Shown here one piece after another: positions 7,658 to 14,622 of a stretch of 37,269 bases of DNA. Origin of the DNA: Shimia sp. (GTDB lineage: Bacteria > Pseudomonadota > Alphaproteobacteria > Rhodobacterales > Rhodobacteraceae); contig NZ_JAKVCW010000026.1 in the NCBI RefSeq assembly GCF_022448905.1, positions 1 through 37,269 of the forward strand. Direction: 5' to 3'. The notes beneath the pieces were generated by a model, which did no database searches, was not told the DNA's origin, and saw nothing but the letters and a program-made list of their open reading frames with translations. Position numbers and translations under genes: made by a program. Numbering within the stretch: the stretch's first letter is position 1; each line of letters starts with the position of its first letter.

Positions 7658-7862
7658 GTTGCCTTTTCTCCTGAGCCTCGAGCGTGTCTATGAATGAATG
7701 AATTTTCCCGCCAGTTTCATACGTGCAACTTCCGCCGGACTTCAGACGGTCATACAATCGACTGTTTCTGACAGCCCGTTCGCAGATCGTTGCGGCAGAT
7801 AAACCGGCACGCTCAGATGCCGCCTCTATTCGCCTCACTAACTTTTCTTGTTCATCCGTCAT
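7647..7862 (-). CDS. Cro-like phage regulator, probably from a leaderless mRNA
   Basis: This 71-residue protein (MTDEQEKLVRRIEAASERAG) is divergent from the CI-like gene. It has a helix-turn-helix shape: LSAATICERAVRNSRLYDRL, with the turn between the two short helices. I placed the start at 7862 because upstream codons in the same frame cross the operators and repressor gene. There is no ribosome site. The predicted -10 (CATATT) ends six bases before the ATG, so transcription should begin at the start codon itself. It would compete with the repressor for the TGGACTTTTGTCCA sites and open the leftward replication operon. The family assignment rests on size, the helix-turn-helix and position. 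Confidence 0.65.
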   Translation of the reverse strand: MTDEQEKLVRRIEAASERAGLSAATICERAVRNSRLYDRLKSGGSCTYETGGKIHSFIDTLEAQEKRQHDL

Positions 7863-7868
7863 GGCGGC

Positions 7869-7897
7869 AATATGGACTTTTGTCCACTTCCCGTCAA
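7869..7897 (-). promoter_or_regulatory. Leftward early promoter (PL-like)
   Basis: On the minus strand TTGACG (7897-7892) and CATATT (7874-7869) are separated by exactly 17 bases. An operator copy fills most of the spacer. The distance from the -10 to the ATG at 7862 is six bases, which fits a leaderless start. It would drive the regulator and replication genes down to 4546. Confidence 0.7.
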
Positions 7898-7911
7898 TGG
7901 ACTTTTGTCCG
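7873..7911. promoter_or_regulatory. Repressor operators, two copies in the CI/Cro gap
   Basis: TGGACTTTTGTCCA occurs at 7873-7886 and, with a final G, at 7898-7911, centres 25 bp apart. Each is a dyad of TGGAC arms around four T. One copy covers the spacer of the leftward promoter and the other abuts its -35, so bound repressor would block it. The same sites recur at 8580-8621. Confidence 0.8.
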
Positions 7912-7948
7912 CTATCAAAGTGTCGGCGTTCAAATGTATAAACGGTCC

Positions 7949-8266
7949 ATGGAAAGAACGTTTCGAGACGCATTTTTGGCTGAACTTGGGGCCTCCGGCC
8001 TGTCTGTAGCTGAGGTAGCCCGTCGCTCCGGCGTGTCAAAAGACCAGCTGAACAAACTCAAACAAAGAGACTCTGCGAAAACGAACGTAGATGACGCGAG
8101 ACGTGTAGCGGAAGCGTTCGGTAAGACTCTTGATCAATTCCTCAAGGATACAGAAACATCACCTTACCTGGAGGCCGTTGGCCTACTTTCCCAACTCTCC
8201 GAGGAAGAGCGCGAGTTCATCATCGTTGCAGCCCGAGCAGCGGTGGACAAAAGAAAAAAGCGTTAA
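7949..8266 (+). CDS. CI-like phage repressor (HTH XRE family), short form
   Basis: This protein has 105 residues from ATG 7949 (MERTFRDAFLAELGASGLSV); an ATG at 7934 would add five. Residues 17-60 are an XRE helix-turn-helix: LSVAEVARRSGVSKDQLNKL is the recognition unit, followed by VDDARRVAEAFGKTLDQFL. The C-terminal half (LEAVGLLSQLSEEEREFIIV) is a helical dimerisation segment. There is no LexA/CI-type Ser-Lys protease domain, so induction must differ from RecA-driven self-cleavage, for example through an antirepressor. It lies divergently from the Cro-like gene with two operators between. No strong ribosome site is seen at either start, and its promoter could not be fixed. Confidence 0.8.
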   Translation: MERTFRDAFLAELGASGLSVAEVARRSGVSKDQLNKLKQRDSAKTNVDDARRVAEAFGKTLDQFLKDTETSPYLEAVGLLSQLSEEEREFIIVAARAAVDKRKKR

Positions 8267-8579
8267 AAAGGAACTGACTGAAGAGTACCGTTAAGGCTTT
8301 CACAATAAAATCTTAGCCCCACTAGTTGTCAGCTATCCCCCCCACAAACGAACCATCAAGTCCAGTTTGTAACCGCAAGTTTCTGGTATTTTGCGAGCCA
8401 GCGTGCGGTTCATCTCCCCTTATGTGCGTCTTGTAAGCTGCAGAACTAGCACTCTATTTGCGCTCTAGCCGAGTGACTTAACAGCAGTACGTACGTCAAT
8501 TTTTCCCATACCAATAAAACGAGCGATGCATGACCGCAACTCGAGCTCGCCTTGCCACAGAGAACCAACCCTCATCCGA

Positions 8580-8621
8580 TGGACTTTTGTCCACTTTTGG
8601 CTTGACGTGGACTTTTGTCCA
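8580..8621. promoter_or_regulatory. Repressor operators, two copies at the rightward promoter
   Basis: Two perfect copies of TGGACTTTTGTCCA lie at 8580-8593 and 8608-8621, centres 28 bp apart and in the same orientation as those at 7873 and 7898. The second fills the promoter spacer. Confidence 0.8.
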
Positions 8622-8630
8622 TACTATCTC
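8602..8630 (+). promoter_or_regulatory. Rightward early promoter (PR-like)
   Basis: TTGACG at 8602-8607 is followed after 17 bases by TATCTC at 8625-8630. Its -35 is the same hexamer as in the leftward promoter. The spacer is an operator plus three bases. A strong ribosome site (GGAGGA) and the ATG at 8652 follow. Confidence 0.65.
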
Positions 8631-8651
8631 ATCTTCATCGGAGGAAGAGAT

Positions 8652-8927
8652 ATGCAGTATCAATCGATCAAAACACCATCTTGGACTAACGCCGAACTCG
8701 AGGTCGATGTGACCGATATCTGGGTCGAAGAATGCGATCCGGAAAACGAAAACGGCGAAGAAGTCATTGCCTATCTCTCCACCAACACCAGCGGCTTCAT
8801 CACCGTCGATGGCGTCAGCATCGACGATGGGGTGACCAAGATCTACCGCTCCCGCGAGTGGACGGAAAAGATGATCGGTTTCGAAGCAATCAACCGCATT
8901 GAGGAAAGCGAGCAAGAGGCTGCGTAA
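8652..8927 (+). CDS. Phage hypothetical protein, first gene of rightward operon
   Basis: This 91-residue acidic protein (MQYQSIKTPSWTNAELEVDV) starts after GGAGGAAGAGAT. The frame is open upstream through the operators, so the ATG at 8652 is the credible start. It is rich in Asp and Glu with strand-like segments (EEVIAYLSTNTSGFITVDGV). No family is recognised. First place in the operon and strong translation signals mean it is made early and in quantity. An acidic early protein could inhibit a host DNA-binding enzyme or assist recombination, but nothing in the sequence proves this. Confidence 0.7.
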   Translation: MQYQSIKTPSWTNAELEVDVTDIWVEECDPENENGEEVIAYLSTNTSGFITVDGVSIDDGVTKIYRSREWTEKMIGFEAINRIEESEQEAA

Positions 8928-8961
8928 GCCCCTGCCCGCTCCAGTTTTGAAGGAACGAATT

Positions 8962-9666
8962 ATGACCTCCAGCATCTTGAGCAAATCAGATCGCCGCCCA
9001 ACCCCAAACATGGGGCCGCTGTATGCAGCACTTGCAAAGGCACAGGGTGAATTCCCCGAAATCCCAAAGAACAAGACAGGCCACGGATACAAATACGCAG
9101 ACATCGCCGACATTCTCCGCGCTGTCCGCCCCATTCTCTCAAAAAACGGGCTTTCAATCTTTCAGTCGATCGCGGGTGACAAGTTGGAAACCACTCTCGC
9201 CCATGAGACCGGCGCAACGCTCGTCAGCCGCTACCCTCTCGTTCAAGACGGTACTGGTCGCATGAACAACATCCAGAAGATCGGAGCCGCCCTGACCTAT
9301 GCGCGCCGATACTCATTGACCGCGCTCCTTGGCGTCGCTGCGGATGAAGACGTCGACGCAGACGACTTGAGCGTCACTGGACGCAATGAAGGCCGCGCAA
9401 TCTCGAATGGCCTCAAGGACGCTTGGATCGACGGGGTATTGGACAACTTGCCAGACGACGCGACCGACGCGGAGAAAGCCGACGCTTTTGCCTCTCAGAT
9501 CATTGCCGACATGCGCGGGATGAAAACCGCGAAAGGCGTCAACAACGTCTGGAACAAACGCGAGCAGATCATTGAGGCCTTGGACAAGAAGCACAACCAC
9601 CTGTTCCAAGATGTCTTCGACTGCTTCCAAAGCTGTATGGCTTCCTATGAGGCGGAGGCTGCCTGA
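8962..9666 (+). CDS. ERF-family single-strand annealing protein
   Basis: This 234-residue protein starts at ATG 8962 (MTSSILSKSDRRPTPNMGPL), with GAAGGAAC upstream. The N-terminal domain carries the ERF signature: LYAALAKAQGEFPEIPKNK, GYKYADIADILRAVRPILS, GLSIFQSIAGDK and ALTYARRYSLTALLGVAADED. ERF proteins anneal complementary single strands and catalyse phage recombination or genome circularisation. An exonuclease often accompanies them, but none is evident next door. The C-terminal third (KDAWIDGVLDNLPDDATDAE onward) is acidic and probably contacts the host single-strand binding protein. The family call is strong. Confidence 0.9.
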   Translation: MTSSILSKSDRRPTPNMGPLYAALAKAQGEFPEIPKNKTGHGYKYADIADILRAVRPILSKNGLSIFQSIAGDKLETTLAHETGATLVSRYPLVQDGTGRMNNIQKIGAALTYARRYSLTALLGVAADEDVDADDLSVTGRNEGRAISNGLKDAWIDGVLDNLPDDATDAEKADAFASQIIADMRGMKTAKGVNNVWNKREQIIEALDKKHNHLFQDVFDCFQSCMASYEAEAA

Positions 9667-9732
9667 CGCGGTCCACGATCCAAAAACTCGCTCCAGACGA
9701 CAAACACCAATCCCGTTTTAAGGTTTAAAGTC

Positions 9733-9915
9733 ATGACTTTAGAAAACATGCCTAAAGCAGTTGATGAATACCTCGCACGCGAGGAAGCGGCCATGAAATC
9801 GCCTCAGGGAGCCAATCACGCCGCGCTCTTTGTGGAGGTCGGAAAAGCCTACGGAATTGATCCAGACGAACTGTCAAACGCGGTCCTTGAACGAACCATC
9901 TTGGGAGCAAACTAA
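9733..9915 (+). CDS. Small phage hypothetical protein (60 residues)
   Basis: This is a short helical protein (MTLENMPKAVDEYLAREEAA). Its stop codon overlaps the next start (TAATG), so it is co-translated with the following gene. The ribosome site is weak. No motif is recognised; size and composition fit the small accessory proteins of phage early operons. Confidence 0.55.
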   Translation: MTLENMPKAVDEYLAREEAAMKSPQGANHAALFVEVGKAYGIDPDELSNAVLERTILGAN

Positions 9916-10400
9916 TGAGCCAGCACCCACTAAACCTACGCCCTGCCAGCATGGTCATCGATGGTGAGGAATGGGTTCCCAAAACCTATGCCGACGCCCT
10001 TGCCGACAAACTGCGCGAACAACAACGCAGTCGCGCCAGCCACAACCAGCAGTTTGCCGAGATCAATGACCTGTGGGCCAATCTCCCCCATCACCAAGCA
10101 AGTGCACCTTACGCAAAAAGCGCCGACGCGTTTCGCAAGCACGGCCTGATCGCTACCGGTCATTGCGACACAGAGACCATCGTTTTTGAAAGCAAGGCAG
10201 CAGCATGTGCAGCCGCACCGGTGATCGCCAATCTAGCGCGCAAGGCACATGGCTACGCCCTCGTCATCGTGCGCAAAAACTTCGTTATCTGCTCCACTCC
10301 ACACAGCCAAAGCTACAAGGCCATGGGCAAGGAGCGCTTTCAAGCGAGCAAGCAAGCCGTACTGGATTGGGGTCACAGCATTCTCGGGGTGGCGGCATGA
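9915..10400 (+). CDS. Phage hypothetical protein
   Basis: This 161-residue protein starts inside the preceding stop (TAATG) and ends inside the next start (ATGA). The N-terminal part is charged and helical (YADALADKLREQQRSRASHN). The C-terminal part alternates strands and helices (HGYALVIVRKNFVICSTP), suggesting a small globular domain. I do not recognise the family. It lies between the annealing protein and the HNH nuclease, so a DNA-processing role is plausible but unproved. Confidence 0.6.
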   Translation: MSQHPLNLRPASMVIDGEEWVPKTYADALADKLREQQRSRASHNQQFAEINDLWANLPHHQASAPYAKSADAFRKHGLIATGHCDTETIVFESKAAACAAAPVIANLARKAHGYALVIVRKNFVICSTPHSQSYKAMGKERFQASKQAVLDWGHSILGVAA

Positions 10401-10774
10401 GCAAGCGCAGCGTCCCAGAATGGATTGGCGCAACGCCCGACACCGCTATTCCGGCGCGGGTGCGCCTGCGGGTCTTCGAAGCCCACAAGGGCGCCTGCCA
10501 CATCTCCGGTCGCAAAATCGCGGCCGGAGAAAAGTGGGAAGCTGATCACGTCATTCCATTGGCGGCAGGGGGAGAGAACCGCGAGTCCAATCTCGCGCCT
10601 GCCCTGCACACCGAACACAAAAAGAAGACACGTGCGGACGCGAAAACCAAGGCGAAGTGCGACCGTGTGCGCAAGAAACACCTTGGCATTCACAAGCCTA
10701 AAAGCCGCTTGGCTGGGTCCAAAGACAGCCAGTGGAAAAGAAAAATGGACGGGACTGTGGTTCGCCGCGCCTGA
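10397..10774 (+). CDS. HNH endonuclease
   Basis: This 125-residue protein starts at ATG 10397, overlapping the previous stop as ATGA. Its HNH fold is seen in GACHISGRKIAAGEKWEADH, with ADHVIPLAAGGENRESNLAP giving the metal-binding DH and asparagine, and HTEHKKKTRAD closing the motif. A basic C-terminal tail (KAKCDRVRKKHLGIHKPKSR) should bind DNA. Similar stand-alone HNH proteins act in packaging, homing or recombination. No terminase is nearby, which argues against a packaging partner here. It precedes the methyltransferase by only 22 bases, so a restriction-modification-like link is conceivable. Confidence 0.85.
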   Translation: MSKRSVPEWIGATPDTAIPARVRLRVFEAHKGACHISGRKIAAGEKWEADHVIPLAAGGENRESNLAPALHTEHKKKTRADAKTKAKCDRVRKKHLGIHKPKSRLAGSKDSQWKRKMDGTVVRRA

Positions 10775-10796
10775 GCCTTTTCACAGGGATTTCTAT

Positions 10797-12839
10797 ATGA
10801 CAAATTTCGCTGACTTCCCCATGATCATTGACTGCTTTGCCGGAGGAGGTGGCGCTTCTGAGGGTATTGAGCAAGCTTTAGGCAGGAGCCCAGACGTTGC
10901 CATCAATCACAACGCCGACGCACTGGCGCTCCATGCTGCAAATCACCCCGAAACCCTACACCTGGACAGCAATATTTGGGATGTTGAACCGGCCCAAGTA
11001 AATAAGGGTCGCAAGATTGGCCTCTTATGGGCAAGCCCAGACTGCAAGCACTTCTCTAAGGCCAAAGGCGGCAAACCCAAAGACCGGAACATCCGTGATC
11101 TGGCATGGGCTGTAGTGCGATGGGCTCGCCTTCCCAAAAACGAACGGCCCGATGTAATCCTGATGGAGAACGTTGAAGAATTTAAGACATGGGGGCCTTT
11201 GTGTGACGAAGGCCGCGTGATCAAAGGTCTTGAAGGCGTGATCTTTGAAGAGTGGATGAAAGCGCTTCGCGACCTTGGCTATAAGGTTCAGTGGCGCGAG
11301 CTTCGCGGCTGTGACTATGGCGCCCCAACCATCCGCAAGCGTTTCTTTATGATCGCCCGTTGCGACGGACAGCCTATTGCATGGCCCAAGCCTACGCATG
11401 GCGATCCAAACTGCAAAGAAGTCCACGCGGGCAAGCTCAAACCATGGCGCACAGCCGCGGAGTGTATTGATTGGTCATTGCCCTGCCCCTCGATCTTTGA
11501 CACCAGCGCAGAGATCAAGGCCAAGTATAGCCTGACTGCAAAGCGCCCCCTTGCTCAGAACACACTGGCGCGCGTGGCGCGCGGAATGAAGCGCTACGTA
11601 CTGGAAGCCCAAAAGCCCTATCTCGTAAACCTGACCCACGGTGGACGGGTGGAAGACGCCACTGTGCCGTTTAAGACCATCACGGGGGCGAACCGAGGTG
11701 AAAAAGCGGTGGTCGTTCCATCAATCATCCGGTTCAACACCGGCGCAACGGGGCAAGACATTCGTTACCCGCTGTCAACCATCACAGCAAACAGCTTCAT
11801 CAAACGGCCTGGAGGGGCCGCGCCGTTGGGGACCATTGCTCCGCAATTGATGAGCCTGAAAGGCACGGCACGTCGGGATAGCTCAGTTGCGGGCCCACAC
11901 CCGACTGTTTTGGCCGGCGGCGGAAATTCGGCGTTGGTTGCCCCTACCCTGATCCGGCATTTCGGCCAATCGGTTGGGCAGGCTACAACGGCTCCCGCAC
12001 CTACAATCACAGCGGGTGGCGGCGACAAAACTGGATTAATCGCACCGATCCTAACCTATGCGCAGCAAGGTGGCCGGAACCGCGACCCGCTGGACCCAAT
12101 GCACACGATATGCGCCAGCCGTAAGGACCAGAACGCGGTGATCATTCCGGCGCTGGTGCAGACCGGCTACGGCGAGCGAAAAGGCCAATCGCCGCGCTGC
12201 CTTGACCCACACGCCCCTCAGGGACCCATCGTGGCCGGTGGGATCAAGCACGCGCCTGTGGCGGCCTTTCTGGCCCAGCACAACAAAGCGCGCAGCGGGT
12301 TCAATCCCGGTCGCCCCGTCGACACCCCAATTTCTGCCCTGACCGCCACTGGATCACAGCAGCAGTTGGTTGCCCCATGGTTTGCCAAATACTACGGCAC
12401 CGGCGATGGCGCCCGCGCAGACGAACCTTGCCACACGATCACGGTGCGGGATCGTTTCAGCCACGTCCAAGCGGACATTTCGCCTATTTTTGGTCCGGAG
12501 CACGAAGCCCGCGCCCGTGAGGTGACCGAGTTCCTGCGGGCCCACGACGCTTGGGACGGCGGCGAGTTTGTCACACTGAAAATCGAAGGCGAAACCTTCG
12601 TGGTGGTGGACATCGGAATGCGGATGCTGACACCGCGTGAGCTGTTCAACGCCCAAGGATTCCAATCCGATTACGTGATCGAAGGCGTCTGGCACCAAGA
12701 CGGCGACGATTGGACCTTTGAGGACTTCACCAAGTCCGTGCAGGTCAGCTGCGTTGGCAACAGCGTTTGCCCGGATCTGGCCGAAGCGCTTTGCGCAGCC
12801 AATTGCCAACACCTCACAGCCGAAGCCCTAGCAGCCTAA
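10797..12839 (+). CDS. C5-cytosine DNA methyltransferase with repeated central region
   Basis: This 680-residue enzyme starts at ATG 10797 (MTNFADFPMIIDCFAGGGGA); the frame is open further upstream but overlaps the HNH gene. It transfers methyl from S-adenosylmethionine to cytosine C5. Motif I is DCFAGGGGASEG (12-23). Motif IV is SPDCKHFS with catalytic C83, a variant of the usual PCQ-type motif. Motif VI is ENV (124-126), and motif VIII is GAPTIRKRFFMIA (about 180-192). The C-terminal motifs IX-X are RMLTPRELFNAQGF and CVGNSVCPDLAEALCAAN. Between VIII and IX lies a long insert made of about eight related 33-40 residue units (hydrophobic-AP-hydrophobic, then TITA or TVLA). It probably protects phage DNA from host restriction or marks it for the element. 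Confidence 0.9.
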   Translation: MTNFADFPMIIDCFAGGGGASEGIEQALGRSPDVAINHNADALALHAANHPETLHLDSNIWDVEPAQVNKGRKIGLLWASPDCKHFSKAKGGKPKDRNIRDLAWAVVRWARLPKNERPDVILMENVEEFKTWGPLCDEGRVIKGLEGVIFEEWMKALRDLGYKVQWRELRGCDYGAPTIRKRFFMIARCDGQPIAWPKPTHGDPNCKEVHAGKLKPWRTAAECIDWSLPCPSIFDTSAEIKAKYSLTAKRPLAQNTLARVARGMKRYVLEAQKPYLVNLTHGGRVEDATVPFKTITGANRGEKAVVVPSIIRFNTGATGQDIRYPLSTITANSFIKRPGGAAPLGTIAPQLMSLKGTARRDSSVAGPHPTVLAGGGNSALVAPTLIRHFGQSVGQATTAPAPTITAGGGDKTGLIAPILTYAQQGGRNRDPLDPMHTICASRKDQNAVIIPALVQTGYGERKGQSPRCLDPHAPQGPIVAGGIKHAPVAAFLAQHNKARSGFNPGRPVDTPISALTATGSQQQLVAPWFAKYYGTGDGARADEPCHTITVRDRFSHVQADISPIFGPEHEARAREVTEFLRAHDAWDGGEFVTLKIEGETFVVVDIGMRMLTPRELFNAQGFQSDYVIEGVWHQDGDDWTFEDFTKSVQVSCVGNSVCPDLAEALCAANCQHLTAEALAA

Positions 12840-12875
12840 CCCCCAAGCGGGTCAATGAAGAAGGAGAGAGACGGA

Positions 12876-13628
12876 ATGATTGCTGTTTGGTTTTCCTGCG
12901 GAGCCGCCAGCGCGGCAGCCTTGAAGCTTACAATCGAAGAGTACGGCGCCGAAAACGTTCGGGCGATTAACCAGCCGATTGCAGAAGAGCACAAGGATAA
13001 TCGTCGCTTTTGCCGAGAGGTCGCGGAGTGGTGCGGAGTAGAAATTGAGCTCTACAACGCATCAAAGTATCCAAGCGGTTCTTGCGTTGATGTGTGGAAC
13101 CACAGAAAGGCGATGTCATTCCCCAAAGGAGCGCCCTGCACTCGACACTTGAAAATTGAGGCTCGACAGGAGTGGGAAGCCATCAACTCCCCAGAATGGC
13201 ATGTGATGGGCTACACCGTCGAAGAAAAGGCGCGGCATGAGAGCTTCGTAAAGCTTGAGCGTCAAAACCTGCTTCCGATTTTGATCGACGCGGGCATGAC
13301 CAAGTCAGACTGTGGCGATATGGTTCGCTCCGCTGGCATTGACCTGCCAGCGATATACGGCCTCGGCTACCCCAACGCCAATTGCATTGGCTGCGTTAAG
13401 GCAACTAGCCCGACATATTGGAATCTAGTCCGCGAAACCTTTCCTGACGTTTTTCAGCAGCGCGCGGAACAGTCCAGACGGCTTGGCGTCCGGCTGGCAC
13501 GAGTAAAAGGCCAACGTATCTTCCTGGACGAATTGGACCCTTCAGCAAAGGGGAGACCTTTGTGGACTATGCCGCCATGCGGTCTCTTTTGCGAAGAATA
13601 TACTGCAACGAAGGGAGAAGCCGCATGA
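12876..13628 (+). CDS. PAPS-reductase-like PP-loop protein of phage type
   Basis: I chose the ATG at 12876 because AAGGAGAG lies at the right distance; an ATG at 12855 adds seven residues with no ribosome site. The 250-residue protein starts MIAVWFSCGAASAAALKLTI, where SCGAAS is a variant of the SGGxxS PP-loop that binds ATP. Later SGSCVDVWNHRKAMSF, GAPCTRHLKIEARQEW and NANCIGCVKATSPTYW supply cysteines typical of the phosphoadenosine-phosphosulfate reductase/sulfurtransferase superfamily. Phage members are thought to act in nucleic-acid modification rather than sulfate assimilation. It follows the methyltransferase by 36 bases, so it may add a second DNA modification. Substrate is unknown. 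Confidence 0.75.
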   Translation: MIAVWFSCGAASAAALKLTIEEYGAENVRAINQPIAEEHKDNRRFCREVAEWCGVEIELYNASKYPSGSCVDVWNHRKAMSFPKGAPCTRHLKIEARQEWEAINSPEWHVMGYTVEEKARHESFVKLERQNLLPILIDAGMTKSDCGDMVRSAGIDLPAIYGLGYPNANCIGCVKATSPTYWNLVRETFPDVFQQRAEQSRRLGVRLARVKGQRIFLDELDPSAKGRPLWTMPPCGLFCEEYTATKGEAA

Positions 13629-13676
13629 TCAAAACCATCACCATAGGCACCCTCATCGCCACACAGGAGCATCGAC

Positions 13677-14366
13677 ATGACTGACACAAGCACAAAGGCG
13701 GTGGAAAGGCTGGCCCAAGAATATGACAAGCGGGTCGCTTTGTTCAAAACACTGGCATCTGGTGCCGGTAGCAAACTGCGCCTTGAGCGCGGAAAAGAAA
13801 CCTTGGAGGTGCACGAAGCCACAGCCAACGCCCTCCGCACTCTCCTCAATGAACGTGACGAGCTAAAGGCCATGGGCGGCGTCATCGGGCAGTTGGCGTG
13901 GTGGAACCCATCCAAGCAAAACAACTACACGCACGGCGCAAAGACCATTTTTGGAACGTATTATGTCGGCATTTGTGGTGGTCGCCACTATGCTTGGATT
14001 GAGTTGTTTCATGAAAGTGGCCGTATAGAGCAATGGGAGGGCGAAGTTCGTGGTTCCTTGTTCCAAGCGAAGATGGACGCACAACGGCACTACGAAGCCC
14101 GCATCCGCAGCGCCTTTGTTACACCGCCACAAGACGCCATAGCCAAAACTGTAACGGAAATTTGGGATCGGCTGGAAAGCGAGTGCTGGGATGTTCGGTG
14201 CCGTGCCGAACCAATTGCGGACACTGGAGATAGCGATACGGTTTGGGAAGTAATTTCCCACCACATGAGCAAGCCGTTTGAGCGTGTCGAGGGTACCGGC
14301 AGCACCCCTCAAGAGGCATTCGCCGAAGCCATTTACAGCGGAGAAGGGTATGGAGGCCCCCAATGA
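13677..14366 (+). CDS. Phage hypothetical protein
   Basis: This 229-residue protein starts MTDTSTKAVERLAQEYDKRV. It begins with a coiled-coil-like helix (about 5-70) followed by a mixed region with WNPSKQNNYTHGAKTIFGTY and HYAWIELFHESGRIEQWEGE. No catalytic motif or known family is recognised. A 19-codon frame (13625-13684, MIKTITIGTLIATQEHRHD) overlaps its start and may only couple translation to the upstream gene. The first residues are echoed by the mini-gene at 14363. Confidence 0.6.
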   Translation: MTDTSTKAVERLAQEYDKRVALFKTLASGAGSKLRLERGKETLEVHEATANALRTLLNERDELKAMGGVIGQLAWWNPSKQNNYTHGAKTIFGTYYVGICGGRHYAWIELFHESGRIEQWEGEVRGSLFQAKMDAQRHYEARIRSAFVTPPQDAIAKTVTEIWDRLESECWDVRCRAEPIADTGDSDTVWEVISHHMSKPFERVEGTGSTPQEAFAEAIYSGEGYGGPQ

Positions 14367-14416
14367 CTGACACGAGCACAGAGGCGGTGAAGCGCGTCCG
14401 AAAGTACATCGAGTAA
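14363..14416 (+). CDS. 17-codon mini-gene, duplicated start of the preceding gene
   Basis: The frame encodes MTDTSTEAVKRVRKYIE and overlaps both neighbours (ATGA upstream, TAATG downstream). Its first ten codons nearly repeat those of the gene at 13677 (MTDTSTKAVERL). This looks like a partial duplication that survived as a coupling peptide ahead of the Xis-like gene, or a relic of a deleted paralogue. Confidence 0.45.
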   Translation: MTDTSTEAVKRVRKYIE

Positions 14417-14622
14417 TGGGTCAACACACGCCCCTTTTTGCCACCGCCAAAACCGCCGCTGCGCTCTTTGAGATGACGCAGGGCGAATTTCTAGCATTGG
14501 TGGAAGAGGGCGTTTTACCCAAGCCGCAACAGATCGGACCCCATGAACGTTGGGAAACTGACGAATTAAAGGCTATTGCCAGAGGTGAGAAAGCGGATGG
14601 GTATGAGGAAATTCAATGGTAA
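14416..14622 (+). CDS. Xis/AlpA-like excisionase (MerR-type winged helix)
   Basis: This 68-residue protein has the short winged-helix layout of recombination directionality factors: FATAKTAAALFEMTQGEFLA (helices one and two), then LVEEGVLPKPQQIGPHERW (wing) and TDELKAIARGE (last helix). The pattern of helix, VLPKP-type turn and RW-xx-DEL resembles AlpA/excisionase proteins. It sits immediately upstream of the integrase and overlaps its start by seven bases, the usual place for such a factor. It should bend attachment-site DNA and direct excision. Sequence support is moderate; position strengthens it. Confidence 0.7.
   Translation: MGQHTPLFATAKTAAALFEMTQGEFLALVEEGVLPKPQQIGPHERWETDELKAIARGEKADGYEEIQW

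Larger units (their letters stand above)
8267..8651. other. Intergenic region between repressor and rightward operon
   Basis: No gene is convincing in these 385 bases. They contain the right-hand operators and promoter (8580-8630) and, further upstream, an unassigned stretch with no clear hairpin terminator for the repressor gene. Confidence 0.4.

Noticed and set aside
8496..9134. Minus-strand open frame covering the right operators
   Set aside because: It overlaps the ERF gene and the first gene of the rightward operon, both of which have good starts and composition.
13625..13684. 19-codon frame MIKTITIGTLIATQEHRHD as a gene
   Set aside because: Too short and overlapping to support as a product; it may only couple translation to the next gene.
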